Assembly (NCBI RefSeq): GCF_902498995.1
Contig: NZ_CABVLY010000015.1
Coordinates: 124,001 to 188,000 of the forward strand
DNA from: Burkholderia anthina
Lineage (GTDB): Bacteria > Pseudomonadota > Gammaproteobacteria > Burkholderiales > Burkholderiaceae
DNA: 64,000 nucleotides
Direction of reading: 5' to 3'
Each line of letters starts with the position of its first letter. The first letter of the stretch is position 1. A model generated the notes under the pieces. The model saw only the letters and a program-made list of their open reading frames with translations. It had not been told where the DNA came from and did no database searches. Below, piece by piece: positions 10,938 through 20,205 of this stretch. Both the position numbers and the translations under genes were made by a program.

Positions 10938-11110
10938 GTCGCCGAATTCGTTGCGCAGGCAACGATATGGCGAGCAGCGCACGAGGGTAGCGCGGCAAAC
11001 GCGGCACGCAACGACGTGACCGTGCGCCGCGCGACAGGGAACCGGGCATGGGCTGCAGCGCATGCGCCGGTTGACCGCCGGGTTTGGAGACTGGAGACGG
11101 AGACGACACG

Positions 11111-12817
11111 ATGACGGTACAGGCATTCCTGGACGCACGCGACTTCCTGCTGCGCCATCGCACCGACTACGAAACCGCTTACCGCGATTTCGAATGGCCG
11201 GTGCTCGACGCGTTCAACTGGGCGCTCGACTATTTCGACCCGATGGCGCGCGGCAACGACAAGCCCGCGCTATGGATCGTCGACGCGGCAACCGGTACGG
11301 GCGACCCGTATTCGTTCGCGCAGATGTCCGAGCGCTCGTCGCGCATCGCGAACTGGCTGCGCGGGATCGGCGTCGTGCGCGGCGACCGGATCCTGCTGAT
11401 GCTGCCCAACCGCGTCGAGCTGTGGGACGCGATGCTCGCCGCGATGAAGCTCGGCGCGATCGTGCTGCCGGCGACCACGCAGCTGTCGGCCGACGACGTG
11501 CGCGATCGCGTGCAGATCGGCGGCGCGAAATACGCGATCGTCGACGAGAACGAAACCGCGAAGTTCGAACAGGCCGATCTCGGCCTCGCGCAGAAGATCG
11601 TCGCCGGCGCGCCGCGCGCGGGCTGGCTCGCGATGAACGACGGCTATGCGGCGAGCGCCGCGTTCGAGCCGGACGCCGTCACGCGCGCGAACGATCCGAT
11701 GCTGCTGTATTTCACGTCGGGCACGACGTCGAAGCCGAAGCTCGTCGAGCATACGCATCGCACCTACCCGGTCGGGCACCTGTCGACGATGTACTGGGTC
11801 GGTCTGCAACCCGGCGACATCCACTGGAACATCAGCTCGCCGGGCTGGGCGAAGCACGCGTGGAGCTGCTTCTTCGCGCCGTGGAATGCGCAGGCGTGCG
11901 TGTTCGCATTCAACTACGCGCGCTTCGAGCCGAAGGTCGTGCTCGATGCGCTCGTCAAATACCAGGTGACCACGCTGTGCGCGCCGCCGACCGTGTGGCG
12001 CATGCTCGTGCAGCAGCCGCTCGCGTCGTTCGACGTGAAGCTGCGCGAGATCGTCGGCGCGGGCGAGCCGCTGAATCCCGAGATCATCGAGCGCGTGAAG
12101 AAGGCGTGGGGCATCACGATTCGCGACGGCTACGGCCAGACCGAGACGACCTGCCTGATCGGCAACTCGCCGGGCCAGCCGGTCGTCGCGGGCTCGATGG
12201 GCCGGCCGCTGCCCGGCTACCGGATCGCGCTGCTCGACCCGGACGGCGTGCCCGTCGGCGAAGGCGAGATCGCGCTGCCGATCGGCCCCGACGTGACGCG
12301 CCCGGTCGGGCTGATGAACGGCTACGCGAACAACCCCGACGCAACCGCGCATGCGATGCGCGACGGCCATTACCGCACGTCGGACATCGCGATGCGTGGC
12401 GACGACGGCTACTACGTGTACGTCGGCCGCGCGGACGACGTGTTCAAGTCGTCCGACTACCGGCTGAGCCCGTTCGAACTCGAGAGCGTGCTGATCGAGC
12501 ACCCGGCGATCGCGGAAGCGGCCGTCGTGCCGAGCCCGGACCCGGTGCGGCTGGCGGTGCCGAAGACGTTCATCACGCTGCGGCAGGGCTACGAGGAAAG
12601 CCCGGCGCTCGCGCTGGAGATCTTCCGCTTCTCGCGTGAGAAGCTCGCCCCGTACAAGCGCATCCGCCGGCTGCAATTCGCGGAGCTGCCGAAGACCATC
12701 TCGGGGAAGATCCGCCGCGTCGAGCTGCGCCGCCGCGAGATCGAGCGCGGCGACGACGCGAGCGCGCGGATGCCCGGCGAATACTGGGAAGAAGATTTCG
12801 CCGCCGAACTGAAATGA
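11111..12817 (+). CDS. AMP-dependent acyl-CoA synthetase
   Basis: A 568-aa ANL-superfamily ligase that activates a carboxylic acid through an acyl-adenylate to its CoA thioester. Motifs are YFTSGTTSKPK (ATP loop, about 202-212), GYGQTETT (about 340-347), RTSDIAMRGDDGY (hinge) and KTISGKIRR near the C-terminus with the adenylation lysine. The ATG at 11111 is preferred over an upstream TTG at 11084 because a GGAGACG site precedes it. The gene lies inside the valine operon. A role in activating isobutyrate, propionate or a related short acid from outside the cell would fit; the substrate is not shown by sequence. Confidence 0.85.
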   Translation: MTVQAFLDARDFLLRHRTDYETAYRDFEWPVLDAFNWALDYFDPMARGNDKPALWIVDAATGTGDPYSFAQMSERSSRIANWLRGIGVVRGDRILLMLPNRVELWDAMLAAMKLGAIVLPATTQLSADDVRDRVQIGGAKYAIVDENETAKFEQADLGLAQKIVAGAPRAGWLAMNDGYAASAAFEPDAVTRANDPMLLYFTSGTTSKPKLVEHTHRTYPVGHLSTMYWVGLQPGDIHWNISSPGWAKHAWSCFFAPWNAQACVFAFNYARFEPKVVLDALVKYQVTTLCAPPTVWRMLVQQPLASFDVKLREIVGAGEPLNPEIIERVKKAWGITIRDGYGQTETTCLIGNSPGQPVVAGSMGRPLPGYRIALLDPDGVPVGEGEIALPIGPDVTRPVGLMNGYANNPDATAHAMRDGHYRTSDIAMRGDDGYYVYVGRADDVFKSSDYRLSPFELESVLIEHPAIAEAAVVPSPDPVRLAVPKTFITLRQGYEESPALALEIFRFSREKLAPYKRIRRLQFAELPKTISGKIRRVELRRREIERGDDASARMPGEYWEEDFAAELK

Positions 12818-12926
12818 CCGGCCGCGGGCCGTGCGCGCCGCATTCCGCGGCCGCCGCCCGCCCCCGGATTGAACCGGCCGCGCGGGGCGATGGCGCTGCG
12901 CGGCCTACTGCAAGGAGAGTGCATCG

Positions 12927-14456
12927 ATGAACGCGAATCCGACGCCCCGCACGGGGCAAGACGTGCCGACGGTCAAGCTGCTGATCGACGGCGCTTTCGT
13001 CGAGTCCACCACGAGCGAGTGGCGCGACATCGTCAATCCGGCGACGCAGGCCGTGCTCGCGCGCGTGCCGTTCGCGACGGTGGCGGAAGTCGACGCGGCC
13101 GTGCAGGCCGCGCACGCCGCGTATGCGACGTGGAAGAACACGCCGATCGCCGCGCGCATGCGCATCATGCTGAAGTTCCAGGATCTCGTGCGCGCGAACC
13201 AGCAGCGCATCGCGAAGACGCTGACGGCCGAGCAGGGCAAGACGCTGCCCGACGCCGAAGGCGACATCTTTCGCGGTCTCGAAGTGGTCGAGCATGCATG
13301 CTCGGTTGGCACGCTGCAGCTCGGCGAATTCGCGGAGAACGTCGCGGGCGGCGTCGACACCTACACGCTGCGCCAGCCGCTCGGCGTGTGCGCGGGCATC
13401 ACGCCGTTCAACTTTCCCGCAATGATTCCGCTGTGGATGTTCCCGATGGCGATCGTGTGCGGCAACACGTTCGTGCTGAAGCCGTCCGAGCAGGACCCGC
13501 TGTCGACGATGCAGCTCGTCGAGCTCGCCGTCGAAGCCGGCGTGCCGAAGGGCGTGCTGAACGTCGTGCACGGCGGCAAGGAAGTCGTCGATGCGATCTG
13601 CACGCATCCGCTCGTGAAGGCGATCTCGTTCGTCGGTTCGACCAACGTCGGCACGCACGTGTACAACCTCGGCAGCCAGCACGGCAAGCGCGTGCAGTCG
13701 ATGATGGGCGCGAAGAACCACGCCGTCGTACTGCCCGACGCCAACCGCGAGCAGGCGATCAACGCGCTGGTCGGCGCCGGTTTCGGCGCGGCCGGCCAGC
13801 GCTGCATGGCGACCTCGGTCGCGGTGCTGGTGGGTAACGCGCGCGACTGGCTGCCGGACATCGTCGCGAAGGCGAAGGCGCTGAAGGTCAACGCGGGCTC
13901 GGAAGCGGGCACCGATGTCGGGCCGCTCGTGTCGCGCGGCGCGAAGGCGCGGGTTCTCTCGCTGATCGACGCGGGCATCAAGGAAGGCGCGACGCTCGAA
14001 CTCGACGGCCGCGGCGTGAAGGTCGCCGGCTTCGAGGAAGGCAACTTCGTCGGCCCGACGATCTTCTCGGGCGTGAAAACCGACATGTCGATCTACACGC
14101 ATGAAATTTTCGGGCCGGTGCTGGTCGTGATGGAAGTCGACACGCTCGACGAAGCGATCGCGCTCGTCAACGCGAACCCGATGGGCAACGGCGTGGGCAT
14201 CTTCACGCAGAGCGGCGCGGCCGCGCGCAAGTTCCAGAGCGAGATCGACGTCGGCCAGGTCGGCATCAACATCCCGATTCCGGTGCCGGTGCCGTACTTC
14301 AGCTTCACCGGTTCGCGCGGCTCGAAGCTCGGCGATCTCGGGCCGTACGGCAAGCAGGTCGTGCAGTTCTACACGCAGACGAAGACGGTCACCGCACGCT
14401 GGTTCGACGACGACACGACGGCTGCTCCGGTGAATACGACGATCCGGCTGCATTGA
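12927..14456 (+). CDS. mmsA: Methylmalonate-semialdehyde dehydrogenase (CoA-acylating)
   Basis: A 509-aa aldehyde dehydrogenase. It converts methylmalonate semialdehyde (and malonate semialdehyde) to propionyl-CoA (or acetyl-CoA) with NAD and CoA at the end of valine degradation. The family-typical [20 protein letters not shown] (about 154-173), an [13 protein letters not shown] block and the catalytic cysteine in GQRCMATS (Cys293) are all present. AAGGAG at 12911-12916 marks the start. It is followed by mmsB after a strong hairpin at 14467-14493, the normal mmsAB order. Length and motifs are standard. Confidence 0.95.
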   Translation: MNANPTPRTGQDVPTVKLLIDGAFVESTTSEWRDIVNPATQAVLARVPFATVAEVDAAVQAAHAAYATWKNTPIAARMRIMLKFQDLVRANQQRIAKTLTAEQGKTLPDAEGDIFRGLEVVEHACSVGTLQLGEFAENVAGGVDTYTLRQPLGVCAGITPFNFPAMIPLWMFPMAIVCGNTFVLKPSEQDPLSTMQLVELAVEAGVPKGVLNVVHGGKEVVDAICTHPLVKAISFVGSTNVGTHVYNLGSQHGKRVQSMMGAKNHAVVLPDANREQAINALVGAGFGAAGQRCMATSVAVLVGNARDWLPDIVAKAKALKVNAGSEAGTDVGPLVSRGAKARVLSLIDAGIKEGATLELDGRGVKVAGFEEGNFVGPTIFSGVKTDMSIYTHEIFGPVLVVMEVDTLDEAIALVNANPMGNGVGIFTQSGAAARKFQSEIDVGQVGINIPIPVPVPYFSFTGSRGSKLGDLGPYGKQVVQFYTQTKTVTARWFDDDTTAAPVNTTIRLH

Positions 14457-14466
14457 CGACGACGTT

Positions 14467-14493
14467 CGCGATCGGCGCGCCGCGCCGATCGCG
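14467..14493 (+). other. Strong intercistronic hairpin between mmsA and mmsB
   Basis: A perfect 12-bp inverted repeat (CGCGATCGGCGC at 14467-14478, its complement at 14482-14493) has a 3-base loop. No T-run follows and downstream genes of the same pathway continue, so it is better read as an mRNA-stabilising or expression-tuning hairpin than as a terminator. Confidence 0.6.
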
Positions 14494-14520
14494 AGCGAAG
14501 CATGGGATGGGAGACACGCA

Positions 14521-15423
14521 ATGAAAATCGGTTTTATCGGTCTGGGCCACATGGGCGCGCCGATGGCGCTGAACCTGTTGAAGGCCGGTCATGACGTGCA
14601 CGCGTTCGACCTGAGCGCCGACGCGTTGCGCGCGCTGCAGGACGCCGGCGCGCAGGTTGCCGCGTCGCCGCGCGACGCCGCGTCGGGCGCGGCGTTCGTG
14701 ATCACGATGCTGCCGGCCGCACCGCACGTGCGCTCGGTGCTCGCCGGCGAGAACGGCGTGCTGGCCGGCCTCGGCGCCGGCGCGACCGTGATCGATTCGA
14801 GCACGATCGATCCGGCGAGCGCGCAGGCGTTCGGCGCGCTCGTGCGCGAGCACGGCGGCGCGTTCGTCGATGCACCCGTGTCGGGCGGCACCGGCGGGGC
14901 GGCGGCCGGCACGCTGACCTTCATGGTCGGCGGCAGCGACGTCGACTTCGAGCGCGTGAAGCCGGTGCTCGCCGGGATGGGCAAGAACATCGTCCATTGC
15001 GGCGCGACGGGGATGGGGCAGGTCGCGAAGGTCTGCAACAACCTCGTGCTCGGCATCTCGATGGCGGCCGTGTCGGAGGCGATGTCGCTCGGCGTCGCGC
15101 TCGGCATCGACCCGAAGGTGCTGGCCGGCATCGTCAACACGTCGACGGGCCGCTGCTGGAGCTCGGACACCTACAACCCGTATCCGGGCGTGATCGCCAC
15201 GGCGCCGTCGTCGCGCGGCTACAGCGGCGGCTTCGGCACCGACCTGATGCTGAAGGATCTCGGCCTCGCGAACGATGCCGCGAAGCAGGCCCGCCAGCCT
15301 GTGTATCTCGGCGCGCTCGCGCAGCAGCTGTACCAGACGATGAGCAGCCGCGGCGACGGACAACTCGATTTCTCGGCGGTGATCCGCCTGTATCAACCGC
15401 CCACGAAGAAGGACGCCTCATGA
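14521..15423 (+). CDS. mmsB: 3-hydroxyisobutyrate dehydrogenase
   Basis: A 300-aa beta-hydroxyacid dehydrogenase that oxidises 3-hydroxyisobutyrate to methylmalonate semialdehyde with NAD. The N-terminal IGFIGLGHMGAPMALNL binds the cofactor. DAPVSGGTGGA (about 120-130) and GQVAKVCNN with catalytic Lys170 are family hallmarks. A GGGAG site precedes the ATG. Its stop overlaps the start of the enoyl-CoA hydratase (ATGA), giving translational coupling. Position directly after mmsA confirms the assignment. Confidence 0.95.
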   Translation: MKIGFIGLGHMGAPMALNLLKAGHDVHAFDLSADALRALQDAGAQVAASPRDAASGAAFVITMLPAAPHVRSVLAGENGVLAGLGAGATVIDSSTIDPASAQAFGALVREHGGAFVDAPVSGGTGGAAAGTLTFMVGGSDVDFERVKPVLAGMGKNIVHCGATGMGQVAKVCNNLVLGISMAAVSEAMSLGVALGIDPKVLAGIVNTSTGRCWSSDTYNPYPGVIATAPSSRGYSGGFGTDLMLKDLGLANDAAKQARQPVYLGALAQQLYQTMSSRGDGQLDFSAVIRLYQPPTKKDAS

Positions 15424-16211
15424 TCGAACTGGACTACGTCGACGACGGCGCGATCGCGTGCGCGACGCTCAAGCGTCCGCCCGCGAACGCCTTTACCGCC
15501 GACGGTCTGCGGCAGCTGCAGCAAACCGTCGCCGAACTGAACGCGAACCCGCGCGTGCGCGCGCTGGTGATCACCGGCGACGGCCCGAAGTTCTTCAGCG
15601 CCGGCGCCGACCTGAACACGTTCGCCGACGGCGACCGTGGCGTCGCGCGTGCGATGGCCGCGCGCTTCGGCGCGGCGTTCGAGGCGCTGCATGACGCGCG
15701 CGTCGTGACGATCGCGGCGATCAACGGCTATGCGATGGGCGGCGGTCTCGAATGCGCGCTCGCGTGCGACCTGCGCATCGCCGAGACGCATGCGCAGATG
15801 GCGCTGCCCGAGCCGTCGGTCGGCCTGCTGCCGTGCGGGCTCGGCACGCAGACGCTGCCCTGGCTCGTCGGCGAAGGCTGGGCGAAGAAGATCATCCTGG
15901 CCGGCACGCGCGTCGATGCGGCCACCGCACTGCGGATCGGCCTCGTCGAGGACGTAGTCGAGAGCGGCGCGGCACACGATGCGGCGCTGGCGCTTGCGCG
16001 CAACGTTGCGCGGCAGAGCCCGCACGCGGTGGCATACAGCAAGGAGCTGATCGGCCTCGCGCGCCGCGGCGTGCCGCGCAGCGCGGCGCTTGCCGTCGAG
16101 CGCGAACGCTTCGTCGACCTGTTCGATACGAACGATCCGCGCGAAGGCGTGGCCGCGTTTCTCGGCAAGCGCGCGCCGCAATGGCATCCCGACGGAGAGG
16201 CGCAACGATGA
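15420..16211 (+). CDS. Enoyl-CoA hydratase (methacrylyl-CoA hydration)
   Basis: A 263-aa crotonase-fold protein. It starts MIELDYVDDGAIACATL at the ATGA overlap with mmsB; longer frames run through mmsB and are not real. KFFSAGADLNTF (oxyanion hole, about 57-68) and NGYAMGGGLECALACDLRIAE with the second oxyanion glycine (about 102-122) are present. The AMALPEPSVGLLP segment carries the catalytic Glu. In this operon it should hydrate methacrylyl-CoA to 3-hydroxyisobutyryl-CoA. It overlaps the next gene by four bases. Confidence 0.9.
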   Translation: MIELDYVDDGAIACATLKRPPANAFTADGLRQLQQTVAELNANPRVRALVITGDGPKFFSAGADLNTFADGDRGVARAMAARFGAAFEALHDARVVTIAAINGYAMGGGLECALACDLRIAETHAQMALPEPSVGLLPCGLGTQTLPWLVGEGWAKKIILAGTRVDAATALRIGLVEDVVESGAAHDAALALARNVARQSPHAVAYSKELIGLARRGVPRSAALAVERERFVDLFDTNDPREGVAAFLGKRAPQWHPDGEAQR

Positions 16212-17347
16212 GCGCGTCAGCCACGACTCATGACAGCGTCGCGCAACCGGCACCGGAGGTGCTGTTTCGCGTGGTGAACCGCGTGGCGCTGATCACGCTG
16301 AACCGGCCGGCCGCGCTCAACGCGTTGTCGTATCCGATGATCGGCGAGCTGGCCGCGCTGCTCGAACGCTGCCGCACCGACGACCAGATCGTCGCGGTGG
16401 TGCTGCGCGGCGCGGGCGAGAAGGGTTTCTGCGCGGGCGGCGACGTGCGTGCGCTGTACAGGATGGTCACGCAGCGCGAGACCTGGCTGCCGTTCTTCGT
16501 CGACGAATACCGGCTCGACTACGCGATCCATGCGTTCCCGAAGCCGGTCGTCGCGCTGATGGACGGCGTGACGATGGGCGGCGGGATGGGGCTCGCGCAG
16601 GGCGCGGCGCTGCGCGTCGCGACCGAGCGCAGCAAGATCGCGATGCCCGAGACGCGCATCGGCCTCGTGCCCGACGTCGGCGCGACGCATTTCCTGTCGC
16701 GCATGCCGGCCGAACTCGAACTGTACGTGGGGCTGACGGGAGCGATGCTGTCGGGCGCCGACGCGCTGAGCGCGAAGCTCGCGGACCTGTGCGTGCCGTC
16801 GTCGTGGCTCGATACGTTCGAGACGCGCATCGAAGGCGTCAAATGGGACGGCGACGCGTTGGCGGCGCTGCGCAAGGTGTTCGAGCCGCCGTGCAACGTC
16901 GTGCCGCACGCGGCGCTCGACAGCCAGATGCCGTGGATCGTCCGTCACTTCGACAAGCGCTCGACCGTCGAGCGGATCGTCGCGACGCTGAAGCAGGATC
17001 TCGCGCGCGACGAGCTGTCGCGCGAGCACCGTCAATGGCTGCAGGCGACGCTCGATGCGCTCGCCGGCCATTCGCCGACGATGCTGTGCGTGACGCGTGA
17101 AGCGCTGCTGCGCGGCCGGCAGATGACGCTCGCCGAGTCGTTCCGGATGGAGCTCGGCATCGTTGCGCGCGCCATCGAGGAAGGCGACTTCCGCGAAGGC
17201 GTGCGTGCGCATCTCGTCGACAAGGATCGCAAGCCGCGCTGGGCGCCCGCGTCGCTCGTCGAGCTGCGCGCCGAGCGCGTGCGGCATTTCCTGACGTCGC
17301 CGTGGAAGGTGTTCACGCATCCGCTCGCCGATCTCGGCGCGGCGTGA
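16208..17347 (+). CDS. 3-hydroxyisobutyryl-CoA hydrolase
   Basis: A 379-aa crotonase-superfamily hydrolase, longer than hydratases and with the C-terminal extension typical of the HIBCH group. Marks are GFCAGGDVRALY (about 74-85), VALMDGVTMGGGMGLAQGA (about 115-133) and MPETRIGLVPDVGATHFLSR (about 145-164). It cleaves 3-hydroxyisobutyryl-CoA to free 3-hydroxyisobutyrate, the substrate of MmsB, and so removes reactive methacrylyl-CoA. It starts at 16208, overlapping the hydratase stop (ATGA). It is the last gene of the operon and is followed by a terminator hairpin. Confidence 0.92.
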   Translation: MSASATTHDSVAQPAPEVLFRVVNRVALITLNRPAALNALSYPMIGELAALLERCRTDDQIVAVVLRGAGEKGFCAGGDVRALYRMVTQRETWLPFFVDEYRLDYAIHAFPKPVVALMDGVTMGGGMGLAQGAALRVATERSKIAMPETRIGLVPDVGATHFLSRMPAELELYVGLTGAMLSGADALSAKLADLCVPSSWLDTFETRIEGVKWDGDALAALRKVFEPPCNVVPHAALDSQMPWIVRHFDKRSTVERIVATLKQDLARDELSREHRQWLQATLDALAGHSPTMLCVTREALLRGRQMTLAESFRMELGIVARAIEEGDFREGVRAHLVDKDRKPRWAPASLVELRAERVRHFLTSPWKVFTHPLADLGAA

Positions 17348-17351
17348 TGAT

Positions 17352-17394
17352 CCGACGCGCCCGCGCGGCGCGTCGGTTCCAATCCGTTTTCTTT
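17352..17394 (+). terminator. Terminator of the valine operon
   Basis: A perfect 10-bp GC-rich stem (CCGACGCGCC at 17352-17361, GGCGCGTCGG at 17367-17376) with a 5-base loop is followed by TTCC and then the T-rich tract TTTTCTTTCTT. It lies just after the hydrolase stop and before the convergent LysR gene. Confidence 0.75.
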
Positions 17395-17408
17395 CTTCGC
17401 GTTGCCGG

Positions 17409-18314
17409 TCAGCGCTCGATCATCGGCGGCACCGCCTGCACGAGCGCATCGATCACGCAGCGCGTCTTGCGCGGCAGATAGCGCGTTTTCGGCCAGATCG
17501 CGTGAATGTCGCCTTCGCAGACGAAGCAGCGATCGAGCACGACGACCATCTCGCCGCGCTTCACGTAATGGTCGAGCAGCCAGCTCGGCAGCCACGCGAT
17601 CCCGAACCCCGACGCGCCGGCCGCCGCGATCGCCTGCACGTCGTCGAAACTCAGTTGATGCGGCATGTCGACGCGCACCGTCGAGCCGTCCGGCGCGCGC
17701 AGGTCCCACGGCTGCGCGACGCCCGAGCGTGAATACGCGATCGTCCGGTGATGCTTCAGGTCGTCGAGCGTTCGCGGCATGCCGTAGCGCGCGAGATACG
17801 ACGGCGCCGCGCCGAGGCTGCCGTATTGCGTGCCGAGCCGCCGCACCGCGAGGCTCGTGCTGTCCGCGAGCGTGCCGATGCGCACCGCGAGATCGATCCC
17901 TTCCTCGACGAGATCCACGAAACGATCCGTGATCGACACGTCGATCCGCAGATGCGGATAGGTGCGTGCGAGGTCGAGCACGATCGGCGTCACGCAGTGG
18001 TGCCCGAACGCGAGCGGCACGCTCAGCCGCAGCTTGCCGCGCGCTTCGTTGCGGCCGCAATCGAGATCGGCTTCGGCCGCTTCGAGCTCCGCCAGCGCGC
18101 GCACGCAGCGGTCGTAGTACGCCTGACCGTCGTCGGTCAGGCTCTGGCTGCGCGTCGTGCGCTGCAGCAGCCGCGCGCCCAGCCGCTTTTCGAGCCGCGC
18201 GATCGCCTTGCCGACCGCCGAACGCGTCATGTCGAGCCGTTCGGCGGCAAGCGCGAAGCTGCCGGATTCCACGACCTGGACGAAGGTCGTCACGCCGTCG
18301 AGTCTGTCGGTCAT
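17409..18314 (-). CDS. LysR family regulator
   Basis: A 301-aa LysR-type regulator. The N-terminal winged helix-turn-helix (residues 5-65; FALAAERLDMTRSAVGKAIARLE) is followed by an effector-binding domain (about 90-290). The start at 18314 (MTDRLDGV) is the normal position relative to the HTH. It is of the subgroup often paired with oxidoreductases or exporters (AaeR/DsdC-distant, CrgA-like). It is divergent from an MFS exporter 176 bases away, which it probably controls. Confidence 0.88.
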   Translation of the reverse strand: MTDRLDGVTTFVQVVESGSFALAAERLDMTRSAVGKAIARLEKRLGARLLQRTTRSQSLTDDGQAYYDRCVRALAELEAAEADLDCGRNEARGKLRLSVPLAFGHHCVTPIVLDLARTYPHLRIDVSITDRFVDLVEEGIDLAVRIGTLADSTSLAVRRLGTQYGSLGAAPSYLARYGMPRTLDDLKHHRTIAYSRSGVAQPWDLRAPDGSTVRVDMPHQLSFDDVQAIAAAGASGFGIAWLPSWLLDHYVKRGEMVVVLDRCFVCEGDIHAIWPKTRYLPRKTRCVIDALVQAVPPMIER

Positions 18315-18490
18315 GATGGTTGGGTTGATTGCGTCCTGTGATTCCCCAGTTTCGAGAAATACAGGCGTCAATGGGGAGGGGAATTCTCACTATAGTACCG
18401 AATCCCGTGCCGTGTGCGTTGCCGGCCGCGCGCGGCGAACCCTTCTTATCTGGAGGCGCGCGGCCTGTTGCGGGCCGTCGCGCAAGACGC

Positions 18491-20029
18491 ATGACGCTAT
18501 CCGACTCCCGCAGGAATGCGGTCGCGCTCGCGGCCGTTTGTCTCACGTCGCTGATGTTCGGCCTCGAGATCTCGAGCGTGCCGGTGATCCTGCCGACGCT
18601 CGAACACGTGCTGCACGGCGACTTCAACGGCATGCAGTGGATCATGAACGCGTACACGATCGCGTGTACGACGGTGCTGATGGCGGCCGGCACGCTTGCC
18701 GACCGGTTCGGCCGCAAGCGCGTGTATGTGATCGGCACAGTGCTGTTCGGCGCGACGTCGCTGCTGTGCGGGCTCGCGCCGAACGTGCCGGTGCTCGTCG
18801 CCGGCCGGCTGCTGCAGGGTGCGAGCGGCGGCGCGATGCTGATCTGCCAGATCGCGGTGCTGTCGCACCAGTTTCGCGAAGGACGCGAGCGTGGCCGTGC
18901 ATTCGGGATCTGGGGGATCGTGTTCGGGATCGGCCTCGGCTTCGGGCCGATCGTCGGCGGCGCGATCGTCGCGCTGGCGAGCTGGCCGTGGGTGTTCCTC
19001 GTTCATGCGCCGCTCGCGGCCGTCGCGCTCGTGCTGATCGGTGGCGCCGTGCAGGAGTCGCGCGATCCGCATGCGGGCATGCTCGACGTCGCCGGCATCG
19101 TTACGCTGTCGCTCGCCGTGCTCGGGCTCGCGTTTTACATCACGCAAAGCGCGGAGTTGGGGCTCACGAGCGCGGCCGGCCTTGGCGTGCTCGGCGCGAC
19201 CGTGCTTGCGGCGGCCGGCTTCGTCGTCGCGGAGCGCGTGAGCGCGCGGCCGATGTTCGACTTCTCCGTGTTCCGGATCCGCGCGTTCACCGGCGCGATT
19301 TTCGGTTCGATGGGGATGAACTTCAGTTTCTGGCCGTTCATGATCTACCTGCCGATCTGGTTCCAGGTCGCGCTCGGCTACGACAGCGTGACGGCTGGCC
19401 TCGCGCTGCTCGCGTATACGCTGCCGACGCTCGTCGCGCCGCCGTTCGGCGAACGGCTCGCGCTGCGCTACGGGCCGGGCGTCGTGATTCCGGGCGGCTT
19501 GTTCACGATCGCGGCCGGCTTCGCGCTGATGCGGATCGGCAGCGGCGTCGATCACGCGAGCTGGTTCACGATGCTGCCGGGCTGCGTGGTCGCCGGCATC
19601 GGGCTCGGGCTCACCAACACGCCGGTCACGAACACGACGACGGGCGCGGTGCCGAGCACGCGGGCCGGGATGGCGTCCGGCATCGACATGAGCGCGCGGA
19701 TGATTTCGCTCGCGCTGAACATCGCGGCGATGGGCTTCGTGCTGGTCGCGGGGATCGTCGCGAGCCTGAAGGCCGGCGTCGCGGGGGCGGTCGATGCGGC
19801 GGCGCTGCGCACGCTTGCGCAGGAGATCGCATCGGGGCACACCGACGGGCTGCAGGCGATCGCGCCGGCGCTTGCAAAGGCCGATCCGGGCGGCGTGGCG
19901 CTGCACGCGGCGCTCGTGCACGGGTTTGGTTGGGTGATGGTGTACGGCGCGGCCGGCGTGGCGTTGCTTGCGACCGCGAGTGCGGTGGCGTTTGCGCCGG
20001 CGCGGCGTGGGGCGACGGTGTGTGAGTGA
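18491..20029 (+). CDS. MFS drug exporter, DHA2 (14-TMS) family
   Basis: A 512-aa inner-membrane antiporter of the EmrB/QacA type with about 14 predicted membrane helices. The motif A loop GTLADRFGRKRVYVIG (about 67-82) and the drug-efflux motif C-like segment GFGPIVGGAIVAL are visible. The ATG at 18491 is chosen because the first helix (NAVALAAVCLTSLMFGLEI) then starts near residue 9. The divergent region holds a TATAGT -10-like box at 18391-18396 inside the palindrome ACTATAGT. The divergent LysR protein is the likely regulator. The substrate is unknown. Confidence 0.88.
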   Translation: MTLSDSRRNAVALAAVCLTSLMFGLEISSVPVILPTLEHVLHGDFNGMQWIMNAYTIACTTVLMAAGTLADRFGRKRVYVIGTVLFGATSLLCGLAPNVPVLVAGRLLQGASGGAMLICQIAVLSHQFREGRERGRAFGIWGIVFGIGLGFGPIVGGAIVALASWPWVFLVHAPLAAVALVLIGGAVQESRDPHAGMLDVAGIVTLSLAVLGLAFYITQSAELGLTSAAGLGVLGATVLAAAGFVVAERVSARPMFDFSVFRIRAFTGAIFGSMGMNFSFWPFMIYLPIWFQVALGYDSVTAGLALLAYTLPTLVAPPFGERLALRYGPGVVIPGGLFTIAAGFALMRIGSGVDHASWFTMLPGCVVAGIGLGLTNTPVTNTTTGAVPSTRAGMASGIDMSARMISLALNIAAMGFVLVAGIVASLKAGVAGAVDAAALRTLAQEIASGHTDGLQAIAPALAKADPGGVALHAALVHGFGWVMVYGAAGVALLATASAVAFAPARRGATVCE

Positions 20030-20205
20030 TGGGGCTGTGTCGGGTGCGCGGGGACGCTCGCGATCAGGAGCGCCGCGTGCCGCCGTCAGGTGGCTCCGTG
20101 CGTGACGATGACGATCGCACGACCGGGCGCGATCATATCGTGTAGATGTCCCGGCCCGTTCGGCTCTGGGCGCCGGGTTTCTTCTATGCCGTTGATGTGC
20201 TCGAA
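20030..20205. other. Convergent intergenic gap before the type VI island
   Basis: No gene. A weak hairpin (CCCGGC at 20150-20155 with GCCGGG at 20172-20177, long loop, then TTTCTTCT) may end plus-strand transcription from the exporter. The loop length makes this uncertain. Confidence 0.3.
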